A stretch of 64,000 nucleotides of DNA from Nannocystis pusilla (GTDB lineage: Bacteria > Myxococcota_A > Polyangia > Nannocystales > Nannocystaceae), in assembly GCF_026626665.1 (NCBI RefSeq), contig NZ_JAPNKE010000002.1, forward strand, positions 42,501 to 106,500, in the 5' to 3' direction. Shown here in pieces: positions 1-11,456 of this stretch; the stretch's first letter is position 1, and every line of letters begins with the position of its first letter. The position numbers and the translations under genes were made by a program. The notes under the pieces were generated by a model. That model was not told where the DNA came from. It saw nothing but the letters and a program-made list of their open reading frames with translations, and did not search any database.

Positions 1-2708
<2,708 letters not shown>

Positions 2709-2872
2709 GGGCACCGTCCCGTGTGGCGGTTTGCAGTCCGAGGTTCCGAGCGACACCTGCACAAAGGCCGTAATGGCCCGCTCCAAATCGGAGCTCACTT
2801 CACAGCACGATCTCTTGCGAGGCGATTCGATGGCTCCGCCGTCATCTCTCCTCGCCGCTCGTCGACAAGTTT

Positions 2873-2990
2873 TGCTGGTGGCTATAGCGGAAGGGCCACA
2901 CCCGATCCCATCCCGAACTCGGTCGTTAAGACTTCCAGCGCCGATGGTACTGCAGGGGAGACCCTGTGGGAGAGTAGGACGCCGCCAGCG
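2873..2990 (+). rRNA. rrf: 5S ribosomal RNA
   Basis: About 118 nt with the standard 5S core: GCTGGTGGC at 2874 pairs with GCCGCCAGC at 2981-2989 (helix I), and CCCATCCCGAACTCGG and GCGCCGATGGTACTGC lie between. It follows the 23S gene by about 165 nt on the same strand, the usual 23S-5S order. The 2709-2872 spacer shows no tRNA. Confidence 0.96.
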
Positions 2991-2994
2991 CTAT

Positions 2995-3021
2995 GCCCCC
3001 TTCGTAAGAAGGGGGCTTTTT
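2995..3021 (+). terminator. Rho-independent terminator of the rRNA operon
   Basis: An 8-bp stem (GCCCCCTT / AAGGGGGC) with a six-base loop is followed by TTTTTA. It starts five bases after the 5S gene. This is a textbook intrinsic terminator and the clearest one in the window. Confidence 0.92.
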
Positions 3022-3164
3022 ATTTGGGTCCCGCGCGGCCGCGGTGGCGCTCTGGTCGCGTCGAGGCCACGCCTGCGGTGGGCTCCCGGGCCACCCTCGG
3101 CTCGCCGCGAGAAGCCGAGCTGCGCCGCGCCCGCGGTCGTCGGGGTCGATATACTCCGCGCCGC

Positions 3165-4354
3165 GTGAGCACCGTGTCACCCCGCATACCCACGCCGTCC
3201 CTCGGGGTGCTGGCGGCGATCAGCGTGTGCCACGGCATGAACGACCTGATGCAGTCGGTGCTGCCGGCGGTCTACCCGCTGCTCAAGGACGCCTATCGCC
3301 TCGACTTCGGGCAGATCGGCCTGATCACGTTCGCCAACCAGGCGACCGCTTCCTTGCTGCAGCCGCTGATCGGGGCGTTCACCGACCGGCGGCCCCAGCC
3401 GTTCTCGCTGCCGATCGGGATGGCGTTCACGCTGGTCGGGCTGTTGCTGCTGTCGGTGGCGCCGGCGTACGCGACGATCTTGCTGGCGGTCGCGCTGGTC
3501 GGCATCGGCTCTTCGGTGTTCCACCCCGAGTCGTCGCGCGTGGCCAGGCTGGCGTCCGGCGGCCGTCATGGGTTCGCGCAGTCGCTGTTCCAGGTCGGCG
3601 GCAACGTCGGCTCGTCGACGGGGCCGCTGCTGGCCGCGTACATCGTCTTGCCCTACGGGCAGCAGAGCATCGCCTGGTTCGGGGTGACGGCGCTGGCGGC
3701 GATGACGATCCTGATCGGCGTCGGCAAGTGGTACCGCGGGCAGATCGCCGACCACCTGAAGACGCGCGCGAACGTCGTCGGCGCGCTGCCTCGCGGCAAG
3801 GTGCGCACGGCGCTGATCGTCTTGGTGCTGTTGGTGTTCTCGAAGAACATCTACCTGGCGAGCCTGAGCAGCTATTACACGTTCTATCTGATCGACAAAT
3901 CGGGGTCTCGGTCCAGAGCGCGCAGATTCACCTGTTTGTGTTGCTGGCGGCGGTCGCGGCCGGCACCTTCATCGGCGGCCCCGTCGGCGATCGCGTCGGT
4001 CGCAAGTACGTGATCTGGGCCTCGATCCTCGGGGCGCTGCCGTTCACGCTGCTGCTGCCGCACGCGAACCTGTTCTGGACCGAGGTGCTCTCGGTGATCA
4101 TCGGCCTGGTGCTGGCGTCGGCGTTCTCGGCGATCGTCGTGTTCGCGCAGGAGCTGGTGCCCGGACGCGTCGGGATGATCGCCGGGGTGTTCTTCGGCTT
4201 TGCGTTCGGCGCGGGGGCGCTCGGGGCTGCCCTGCTCGGGCAGCTCGCGGACGCGACGAGCATTCAGTTCGTGTTCACGGTCTGCTCGTTCTTGCCGGCG
4301 ATCGGGCTGTTGACCTGGTTCTTGCCGGACATCGGGCCGGCGAAGCGAGGTTGA
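3165..4354 (+). CDS. fsr: MFS efflux transporter, fosmidomycin-resistance (Fsr) type, with one frame break
   Basis: This is a twelve-helix major facilitator of the Fsr subfamily, which exports fosmidomycin and related compounds across the inner membrane. The segment around 3480-3640 carries the family text GSSVFHPESSRVARLASGG followed by SLFQVGGNVGSS, very close to E. coli Fsr. The frame breaks near 3898-3901. The first frame reads to YLIDKSG, and the continuation GVSVQSAQIHLF is in the +2 frame. Restoring one base (likely a second T, giving YLIDKFGVSV) yields about 396 residues, the normal family length. The GTG at 3165 is chosen because the text before it is not family-like; GTG 3174 is an alternative with no ribosome site to decide. 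The gene stands alone downstream of the rRNA terminator. The break is more likely a sequence error than true loss, because both halves are fully conserved. Confidence 0.88.
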
Positions 4355-4456
4355 GGCTCCGCGGCGAGACGGCGATCTCCGCGCGCAGGTCGGGGTCGAG
4401 TGCCTCCTGCCGGATCTCGTGGTCTGCCCGCCGCGACGCGGGATGCTCACAGCGCA

Positions 4457-4673
4457 CGACCTCGTCGCGGGGGCGTCGATGGATTCACGTGGTTCGAGCT
4501 CGCCGGGCACGAACGCGTCGGCGGGGCTCGAGCTCGCGGTACGTAGGAGGTCCCCGCTCGCGGAATTCGAGCACATGGGTTGGCAGCGCTCGACCTCGTC
4601 GAGGGGGCGTCGATGGATCGCATGGTTCGAGCCCGCCGATCAGGAACGCGTCGGCGGGGCTCGAGCTCGCGGT
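4457..4673. repeat. Imperfect direct repeat, two 84-bp copies
   Basis: Copy one is 4457-4540 and copy two is 4591-4673. Both run from CGACCTCGTCG to GCTCGAGCTCGCGGT with a few changes. They fill most of the 325-bp spacer between fsr and the next gene. No gene or clear terminator was seen here. Confidence 0.8.
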
Positions 4674-4679
4674 GACAAG

Positions 4680-6851
4680 TCACTGCGGGCGGCGTCGGCG
4701 GCGGGCTCCGAGCGCGAACAGCAGCAGCGCGGCGCCGGCGGGGTCGGGGCGGCCGGATTGCGTGCAGGCGCAGCCGGCTTCACTGCCCTCGGTCGCGCCT
4801 CCGCTGTCGCTGGCGCCGGCCGTGCTGCTCGCCGCGTCGGTGGTCGCGGGCGGGCTCGCGTCGGTCGTCGATGCTTCGTCGCCGGTGCTCGATGGGCCAT
4901 CGCCCGTCGTGGGCGCATCGCCGGTGGTCGGTGTCTCGCCGGTGGTGGCCGGTTCGCCGCCCGTGGTGTCGTCGGGCGGCGGGTCCGGTGGGGCGGGCGC
5001 GTGCACGAGGGCGAGGTAGGCCCGGGTCGCGCCGCCCTTGCCCGCGTCCCAGGCGATGAGGTCGTGCGAGCCGCTGGCGTCGATGTCGGCGAGGAAGTAG
5101 CGGTTGTCGGCGGACTCGCTCGGGCCGGCGTTGACCATCATCGGGCTGGGGTCGAATCCGTCGGGTCTGCCGAGATACAGCTGCGGGTGGCCCTGGCGGA
5201 AGCTGGAGCGCCAGAACAGCTTGTCGGCGCGGCCGTCGGCGTCGACGTCGGCGTGGAAGAAGCGCGAGGCGGCGACGCCGCTGGTGCCGCCCGTGTGCTC
5301 GGCGAGGAGCGTGAAGGTGCCGTCGCCGACGCCGGCGTAGACCCGCGTGCGCCCCTCGACGGCATCGGGGTCCCAGACGATCTTGTCGGCGAGGCCGTCG
5401 CCGTTCACGTCTGCGAGATCCATCCGCGCGTCGGTGTTGGTGCTGGCGCCGGGGTCGTCGTTGACGAGCTCGGGGTCGAATTCGCCGTCGCAGCGCGACA
5501 GCGCGACCCGGGATCGTCCGTCGAGGGCGCCCGGATCCCAGGCCATGCGGTCGGCGCAGGCGTCGGCGTCGATCCGCGCGAAGTACAGCCGAGCGCCCGC
5601 ACCGTCGACGACGTCACCGCTGTCCGCGGAGGCGGCGAAGCTGCCGTCGCACAGGGCGCGGCCGACTCGTAGGGCGCCGCCGTCGGCGTCCCGTTCGATG
5701 CGGTCGGCGCAGCCGTCACCGTCGACGTCGGCGAACCACATTCCGGCGTCGACGGCGGCGCCGATGACAGGGTCGCCGAACTGGCCGGTGCCGTCGCTGG
5801 GATAGACGCGCAGGAGATCGTCACCGGACTTCCACACGAGCTTGTCGGCCGCGCCGTCGCCGGTGACGTCGGCGAAGGCGAGCGCGGCCCCGGACGCGTC
5901 GCCTCTGTCGTCAATCAGCGGATCGGGGCCGAAGGGGGCGGTGCGGATGGTCGCCAGCACCGCGAAGTGATCGGAGGGCGTGATGCCGTCGACCTCGCGG
6001 CGATCGACGAGCTGGTGGTAGGTGGTGGCGTCGGCGATCTTGGTGAAGATGTAGTCGAGGCGCGAGAAGTTGTTGCTGGGAGATTTCCAGGCGCTGTTGA
6101 AGGTGGCGGTGTCGGCGGAGGTTTCGCCCGAGTGGCGGGCCGAGCGGGCGAGCCGATAGGTGGTTTGCAGGGCCTCGAGCAGCTCGACGATGTCGTCGTC
6201 ACCCGAGGCGCCGGCGGTCTGCGGATCGGAGTTGAGGTCGCCGAACAGGACCACGCCGAGCCCCTCCGACTGGGCGCCGATCAGCGCGTGCAGGGCGTCT
6301 GCGGCGAGGTTGCGGGCCTCATAGCAGGCGTTGCCGTGGGCGACGTGGGCGTTGACGATCAGGTAGCCGCGTCCGGACACGAGGTCGCGCAGCTTGACCC
6401 ACGCGGCGGTGCGTCCGTTGGCGTTGTCGAAGCAGGCGTGATCCTCGGGGTAAGGGTTGGGGATGCTGATGTTGCCCTGGCCGTCCTCGGGCGGCACGAC
6501 GAGTCGCTCGAAGCGCGCGCGGCGGAAGAAGATGGTCTTGGGGCTGCCGTTGGTCGGCTGGAACCTGTCGTAGGCGGCGTCGAAGGCGGCGACGAGGTCG
6601 TCCTGAATGATCTTGCTGCTCGACTCCTGGACGCCGAAGATGTCGGGGTCGTTGTCGGCGATGACCTCGATCACGCCGGGGCTGCGGTTCTCCCAGGTAT
6701 AGGCGCCCGTGTCGGCGGCGTTGACCTGCCGGACGTTGTAGGTCATCACCCGAAACGGCTCGTGCAGCGGCTCGGCCGCCGCCGCCGACGAGGCCGCACC
6801 GGCGAGGAGCAGAAGGGCGCAGGAGCTCACGGCACGTCGAATTCTCGGCAC
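4680..6851 (-). CDS. Secreted endonuclease/exonuclease/phosphatase-fold protein with FG-GAP-type repeats and a MYXO-CTERM tail
   Basis: 723 residues. Residues 1-25 form a Sec signal peptide (ALLLLAGAASSAAAA). Residues about 35-310 are an endonuclease/exonuclease/phosphatase fold: MTYNVRQV at the start, a VQES metal-binding step, VVLFGDLNSDP, and the terminal catalytic SDHFAV. Residues about 320-620 hold calcium-binding-like FG-GAP/VCBS repeats of the form FADVTGDGAADKLVW, giving a beta-propeller. A Pro/Thr/Ser-rich linker follows, and then GCAC, a hydrophobic stretch and RRRRR, the layout of the myxobacterial MYXO-CTERM sorting signal. The protein is therefore probably exported and surface-anchored. 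Substrate (DNA, lipid or inositol phosphate) cannot be told from sequence. It is monocistronic. Confidence 0.88.
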   Translation of the reverse strand: MPRIRRAVSSCALLLLAGAASSAAAAEPLHEPFRVMTYNVRQVNAADTGAYTWENRSPGVIEVIADNDPDIFGVQESSSKIIQDDLVAAFDAAYDRFQPTNGSPKTIFFRRARFERLVVPPEDGQGNISIPNPYPEDHACFDNANGRTAAWVKLRDLVSGRGYLIVNAHVAHGNACYEARNLAADALHALIGAQSEGLGVVLFGDLNSDPQTAGASGDDDIVELLEALQTTYRLARSARHSGETSADTATFNSAWKSPSNNFSRLDYIFTKIADATTYHQLVDRREVDGITPSDHFAVLATIRTAPFGPDPLIDDRGDASGAALAFADVTGDGAADKLVWKSGDDLLRVYPSDGTGQFGDPVIGAAVDAGMWFADVDGDGCADRIERDADGGALRVGRALCDGSFAASADSGDVVDGAGARLYFARIDADACADRMAWDPGALDGRSRVALSRCDGEFDPELVNDDPGASTNTDARMDLADVNGDGLADKIVWDPDAVEGRTRVYAGVGDGTFTLLAEHTGGTSGVAASRFFHADVDADGRADKLFWRSSFRQGHPQLYLGRPDGFDPSPMMVNAGPSESADNRYFLADIDASGSHDLIAWDAGKGGATRAYLALVHAPAPPDPPPDDTTGGEPATTGETPTTGDAPTTGDGPSSTGDEASTTDASPPATTDAASSTAGASDSGGATEGSEAGCACTQSGRPDPAGAALLLFALGARRRRRPQ

Positions 6852-7148
6852 CCGGAGACCTTAGGCCGAGACGCCGCGAGATGGAATCCCGGCGCGCGCC
6901 AAGGCCCGCAGACGGAGACCCGATGGTCCGTGCGCCGACCTGCGGGTCGTCGGAGACTGCCGCGATTCGTCAATCACAGGACAGGCTCGGGGCCGGCGGC
7001 CCGCTGCGCGAGAGTCGTCGGAGACACACGCGGCGACAGGCGCCGGAATCGTCGACCCGACCGACGAATCGGACGAGCCGGGGCCGCGGGTCGGGCGCTG
7101 TGGACATTGGGCGCTCTTGCAGGCGGCGTTTCGTGGTACGTAGCCGGC

Positions 7149-7685
7149 ATGATGACCGTCGACGACGTGATCCAGCGTCTCCGCAGCGAGGGCGACGTCG
7201 GGAGGTCGTGGTACGAGATCTATCGCGACCCGCGCCCGCTGGAGCCCGCGGCGCTCGCCCGGCTGCGCCTGCCCGACGGTTCGGAGCTGCCCGCGGAGCT
7301 CGCCGCGTGGCTCGCCTACGACGCCGCGTGGTTGCCGTTGCTCGACCCGTCCGCGCCGCTCGCGGCGCCACGCCTGAACTTGAGCCCGCTGCGCGAGATC
7401 CTGGCGCGGTGGCTCGTGACGTCCGCCGACGGCGCGCAGGACCCCGCCGATCCCTCGGGCGCGGAGCTCCTGGCGGCCTGGATCGACCTGCTCCCCGAAC
7501 GCGGCCTCGCCGAGGCCCCGAGCCTCGAGCTGCCGATGTCGGGCAGCCAGGAGCACGTCCTCGTGCTGCGGCCCGGCCGCGAACCTCGCGTGCTCGGCTG
7601 CGACCGGCGCTACGAGTTCTGGTGGAAGTACGACTCGTTCGGGCAGTTCCTCGCTCACTGGTTCGGCTACGAATCGATGGCGTGA
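7149..7685 (+). CDS. SMI1/KNR4 (SUKH)-like hypothetical protein
   Basis: 178 residues with no signal peptide. The C-terminal part (RYEFWWKYDSFGQFLAHWF) and the ELPAELAAWLAYD segment resemble SUKH-superfamily proteins, which often act as immunity proteins or protein-binding modules. I assign this only by feel of the motif. No toxin gene is visible beside it. ATG 7149 (ATG-ATG) is the first sensible start; there is no strong ribosome site. The antisense frame over this gene is poorer in conserved character. Confidence 0.55.
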   Translation: MMTVDDVIQRLRSEGDVGRSWYEIYRDPRPLEPAALARLRLPDGSELPAELAAWLAYDAAWLPLLDPSAPLAAPRLNLSPLREILARWLVTSADGAQDPADPSGAELLAAWIDLLPERGLAEAPSLELPMSGSQEHVLVLRPGREPRVLGCDRRYEFWWKYDSFGQFLAHWFGYESMA

Positions 7686-7740
7686 TTCGGGCGACGTCGG
7701 TCACCGCAATGATAAATCGAGAAGGCTCGCGGGACGCGAG

Positions 7741-8041
7741 GTTCGTCCGCGCCGTCGTCGCAATGCGCGGACGAGGGGTCTCGCGAACACGACATGAGTC
7801 TCGCGCTGAAATCGCCAGCGGTCCGTCGCGGGCGAAGGCGTGGTCGAGTTGCAGCTTGACCTCGCGGATCGCGTCGCGGCGCGCCTATGGTTGTTCGCCG
7901 GCGCCGTCGTCGCAATGCGCGAACGAGGGGTCTTGCGAACACGACATGAGTCTCGCGCTGCGATGGCCAGCGGTCAGTCGCGGGCGAAGGCGTGGTCGAG
8001 TTGCAGCTTGACCTCGCGGATCGCGTCGCGGCGCGCCTAGG
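7741..8041. repeat. Tandem duplication (152-bp period) of the 3' tail of the downstream minus-strand hydrolase gene
   Basis: Copy one (7741-7892) and copy two (7893-8041) are near identical over most of their length. The right part of copy two is the in-frame continuation of the minus-strand gene ending at 8037, past its TAG. Both copies share the same sequence at the TAG position. Confidence 0.85.
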
Positions 8042-8846
8042 GTTCGGTGCCCGCGTGCGCCTCGCCGGTGCCCGAGGCGGTGAACGCCAGGCCGGTGTGC
8101 GGGCGGAGCGGCTGGGCGGGCGCGTCGAAGCCGTGGAAAGCGCCCGGATACTCGACGAGGTCGATCATCCGCGGGAACCGCTGCGCCAAGCGTCGACAGG
8201 GCTCGGCGGGCGTCCAGTCGTCCTCGGCGCCGATGAGGATGGTGAGGGGGATCCGCGGCCGCCAGCTGCGATCGGCGAGGAAGCGCTGGCAGCCGGGGTA
8301 GAACGCCACGGCCTTGCGGACCTCGACCCCGGGCGGGCGGCGCCGGTCCGCGAGCAGCAGCACGCTGGTGGCGCCATGCGACCAGCCGAGCAGGGCCAGG
8401 CGCTGGCCGTCGACGAAGGGCTGGCGCGCGAGCCAGGCGATCGCGCCCTGGACATCGCGGGCGCGCCGACCCACCGACACCGGGCGCGGGCGGGTCTTGC
8501 AGACGTTGTCGACGCCGCGCGAGCGGAAGCTGTCGGGGAAGAACACGACGTAGCCCTGGCGGACGAGGCGCTGGGCCCAGTCGTCGTGGCGGGCCGACAG
8601 TCGCTTCGGCGATTCGGTGCTGAACAAGCCGCTGCAGCCGTGCAGCGCGATCACTGCGGGGAAGGGTCCGGGGCCGGCCGGGCGGTAGAGATAACCGGCG
8701 AGCGACGTGTCCTGGCGGTCGTCCGAATTGAACTCGACGAGCGCGGGCTGCTCCGCCGCGGCGAGCGCCGGCGCCGACGCGAACCACCACGCGCACAGGG
8801 CCGCCAGCGAGCGGCTGCGCGTGACTCCTGCGATTCGTCGGAGCAT
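8037..8846 (-). CDS. Exported dienelactone hydrolase family alpha/beta-hydrolase
   Basis: 269 residues. Residues 1-31 look like a signal peptide (ending ALAAAEQ). The hydrolase core shows VIALHGCSGLF (oxyanion loop), LLGWSHGATS (nucleophile elbow, G-x-S-x-G with Ser), an acid in GAEDDWTP and the catalytic His in FHGFDAP. The family normally continues some 20 residues past the present end. Here TAG 8037-8039 interrupts, and the frame then stays open to TGA at 7974-7976, encoding a tail ARRDAIREVKLQLDHAFARD. A GAG-to-TAG change is the simplest explanation. The catalytic triad lies before the stop, so the short form may still work. The substrate is unknown. Confidence 0.85.
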   Translation of the reverse strand: MLRRIAGVTRSRSLAALCAWWFASAPALAAAEQPALVEFNSDDRQDTSLAGYLYRPAGPGPFPAVIALHGCSGLFSTESPKRLSARHDDWAQRLVRQGYVVFFPDSFRSRGVDNVCKTRPRPVSVGRRARDVQGAIAWLARQPFVDGQRLALLGWSHGATSVLLLADRRRPPGVEVRKAVAFYPGCQRFLADRSWRPRIPLTILIGAEDDWTPAEPCRRLAQRFPRMIDLVEYPGAFHGFDAPAQPLRPHTGLAFTASGTGEAHAGTEP

Positions 8847-9134
8847 CTGTTCCGGGGAGAAATCGTAGCACCGCGGCGCGCCTGGGCCGGGCTCCGCGCG
8901 AAAATGCTCGCCGCTCCGCGAGGGCCGACCGCCCCGCAGTCACCTCGTGAGGGCCTCGCGGCGGCGGTTGCGGCTCACGCCACGCTCGGGGGCGCCGCCG
9001 CGAGCGCGCGGGCCGGGGCGGAGAGCGCGGGGAGCGACGCCTCGCCGGGGAGCGAGCGCGCGTCGCGGAGCTGCACGCCGGGCGCGCCAGCCGGATAGAC
9101 GGGAGCGGTGCCCCGTTCGTCGTCATCCGCGATG

Positions 9135-9392
9135 CACGGCGCTCGTCGGCGCGGCGCACGAAGCCAAGCGTGAGGCGATGGCGAGCTCGCCAGACGAGAT
9201 CCACGAGGCTCGTGGGCGATGCGCACGAAGCCAAGCGTGAGGCGATGGCGAGCTCGCCCGTCGAGTTCACGAGGCTCGTCGATGCTGCGCACGGAACCCA
9301 CGCGCGAGGCGATGCCGAGCGTGCCCGGTCGAGATTCACGAGGCTCGTCGGCGTCGGGCAAGGGACCGAAGCGACGCGCTGTCGGGCTCGCC
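9135..9392. repeat. Degenerate tandem repeat, about four units of 66-67 bp
   Basis: Units start at 9135, 9202, 9268 and 9335, each opening with CACGRSGCTCGT and containing CACGAAGCCAAGCGTGAGGC or a decayed form. The period is not a multiple of three, so a coding role is unlikely. It lies in the 800-bp spacer 8847-9646, in which I found no gene. Confidence 0.82.
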
Positions 9393-9397
9393 ATGGG

Positions 9398-9409
9398 CTA
9401 TGTACATAG
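9398..9409. promoter_or_regulatory. Perfect 12-bp palindrome, possible operator
   Basis: CTATGTACATAG is a perfect palindrome directly after the 67-bp repeats and 238 bases upstream of the lipoprotein gene at 9647. It is the only AT-rich spot nearby. The role is inferred only from symmetry. Confidence 0.3.
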
Positions 9410-9646
9410 TCATCGAGACCATGTCCCGCCGAGGTCGGCATTCGTCGTCCCCACGACATCCGTGCCCTGGTATGGCCCGCGCGTCGCGGTGCGACCGACG
9501 GCGCGCACCCCCGCGCAAATGCAAACGCTGACAGGGGCCCCGCCGAGGCATCGATCACGTCGATAGGTGTTTGCGCCCCCCGGTGGCCAGATGCTATCGT
9601 CAATTGCTTCCGCTCCCTGCTTAACCACTTACCTGAAACGCACACC

Positions 9647-10510
9647 ATGATTAAAGCCAACCTGTCCCCCATGGCCCTGTCGCTGGCGGTGTTGTTCGCC
9701 TGCAACCCCGACAAGAACCCGATCGACAGCACGACCGACGAGCCGAGCACCGAGAGCTCCGGCACCGACTCGACCGCGGGCGACCCCACGGGCGACCCCA
9801 GCGGCGATCCGACCGGCGACGAACCGATCGCCACGACCACCGAGGGCGACACGAGCACCAGCGACCCGACCGAGGGCTCCGGCGACACCACCGGCCCGGT
9901 CGACGGAGGCCCGGCGTGCATCGACACGCCGACGGTCATCGCCGTCGACGCCGACACGCCGCTCGGCAACACCGCCCAGGGGCTCCTGGCCGACAAGCTC
10001 GGCCCGCGCTCGACCCTCCTGACCTTCGCCGAGGAGCCGCTGACGCTGGCCGACGCCTGGCGCGGCGTGACGCTGCCGCTGTCCGTCGAGCTGCGCTACG
10101 AGGGCGGCGAGATCCGCTGGGTCGACTCGGAGATGAACCCCGAGTACGGCGGCGAGGGCTTCCCGGGCGAATGCCTCGATCGCCTCGAGGTCGACGTCGG
10201 CTTCGACTTCGTCACCGAGGGGCTCGAGTTCGACGAGCACCGCGACGGCGTGCTGCAGTTCTTCGACGCCGAGTCGGCCCAGCTCCGCGTCGAGCTGCTG
10301 CCGCCCGGCCTGAACGGCTCGCTCGACCCGGCCTCGCTCTACAAGGACGAGGAGCCGCAGTGGATCGTGACCGGCATCGAGATCGGCGCGACCTTCCAGG
10401 GCGCGGCCCTCGGCGGCTCGCTGCTCAACGAGGTCAAGGTCGGCGACGACGAGGAAGGCTTCGCCGGCTTCGGCAGCGTGGCGTGGTGGGGCGACCCGAT
10501 CGACCCGTGA
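9647..10510 (+). CDS. Lipoprotein with acidic Thr/Ser/Asp-rich linker
   Basis: 287 residues. A short signal peptide ends in a lipobox (AVLFAC, Cys about 19). Residues about 22-90 are a low-complexity linker of Asp, Thr, Ser, Gly and Pro repeats (DPTGDPSGDPTGDEP), typical of myxobacterial outer-membrane lipoproteins. The rest is a unique acidic domain with many Asp and Glu residues and no motif I recognise. ATG 9647 puts the signal peptide at the N-terminus. No partner gene is obvious. The function is unknown; an extracellular, surface-tethered protein is likely. Confidence 0.85.
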   Translation: MIKANLSPMALSLAVLFACNPDKNPIDSTTDEPSTESSGTDSTAGDPTGDPSGDPTGDEPIATTTEGDTSTSDPTEGSGDTTGPVDGGPACIDTPTVIAVDADTPLGNTAQGLLADKLGPRSTLLTFAEEPLTLADAWRGVTLPLSVELRYEGGEIRWVDSEMNPEYGGEGFPGECLDRLEVDVGFDFVTEGLEFDEHRDGVLQFFDAESAQLRVELLPPGLNGSLDPASLYKDEEPQWIVTGIEIGATFQGAALGGSLLNEVKVGDDEEGFAGFGSVAWWGDPIDP

Positions 10511-10569
10511 CGATGATCGGCGGCCCGCCGCCCGCGCGTCGCATCGACGCCGGCGGCGGCCGCTCAATG

Positions 10570-11160
10570 TCATGACTCGCGCCGGAGGTCGATCGACTGC
10601 GCCGGCGCGGTGTCGACGCGCATCGACTCGCGCATCAGCTCGAGGGCGCGGCGATTGTTGGCCTCGTCGACGGAGGCGATGCAGTCGCCGGGGGCGCGCA
10701 GCTCGAAGCCCCGCATGTAGGCGTCCATCGCGGTGAACAGCACGCAGAGGTCGCCGGTGATGCCGGTGAGGATCAGACAGCGCGCCTCCAGGTGGGCCAG
10801 CAGGACCTCGAGGGAGGTGCCGAGGAAGCCGGAGTGGCGCGGCTTGAGCACGAAGTAGTCGCGCTCCGCCGGGGCCAGCCGCTCGGCGATCGCGGCCCCG
10901 GCGGTGTGGCCCCGGACGTGCTGGATGACGCGGCGGAAGTCGGAGCGCCAGCGGCCGAAGTTGTCGTTGACGTAGATGACCGGCACCTCGGCCGCGCGCG
11001 CGCGAGCTGCCAGCGCGGCGATCCGCCCGGCGGCCGCCTCGGCCTGCGGCCGCAGCCGCTCGCCGTCGGGGAAGTCGAAGCCGTTGATCATGTCGATGAT
11101 CAGCAACGCGTAGTGACATCCCTTCTCGTCGTCGTCGGACAGGTTGGGCGCGTCGGACAT
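10570..11160 (-). CDS. Isochorismatase-family cysteine hydrolase
   Basis: 196 residues. The three catalytic residues of the family are visible: Asp in ALLIIDM near residue 22, Lys in [10 protein letters not shown] and Cys in [13 protein letters not shown]. Members hydrolyse nicotinamide, isochorismate, N-carbamoyl amines or similar amides. The longer DNFGRW segment resembles YcaC/nicotinamidase-like proteins. The substrate is not fixed. Start ATG 11160 gives MSDAPN; ATG 11184 would add eight residues. It is divergent from the FAD oxidoreductase starting 297 bp away. Confidence 0.88.
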   Translation of the reverse strand: MSDAPNLSDDDEKGCHYALLIIDMINGFDFPDGERLRPQAEAAAGRIAALAARARAAEVPVIYVNDNFGRWRSDFRRVIQHVRGHTAGAAIAERLAPAERDYFVLKPRHSGFLGTSLEVLLAHLEARCLILTGITGDLCVLFTAMDAYMRGFELRAPGDCIASVDEANNRRALELMRESMRVDTAPAQSIDLRRES

Positions 11161-11456
11161 CGCGGCGATCCTCGCCGCTGTCATGCACCATTTCACACGC
11201 GCGGCAACGCGGAGGCGGCGCGCGACGACGAGGCCCGCCGAAAGGCCCGCGAACGGCCTCGTACGCGGTCGTGACCGCTGTCCGCGTCGCATGCGCGAGA
11301 ACGAACTGCGCGCCCGCTGCCCGGGTTTTTCCGCGGTCGTGCGGCCCGCGGCCTTCGCCGCAGATCCGCGCGCCGATTGTGACGACCTCGCCGCGTCCTC
11401 GCCGCTCGCCGGACCGCGGCTTGTCGGGCCGCGATCCTCGGGCACACCCACAGTTC

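Noticed and set aside
8037-8039. TAG in the hydrolase gene as a pyrrolysine codon
   Set aside because: No pyrrolysine context, the site is a C-terminal helix and not an active site, and a simple nonsense change explains it.
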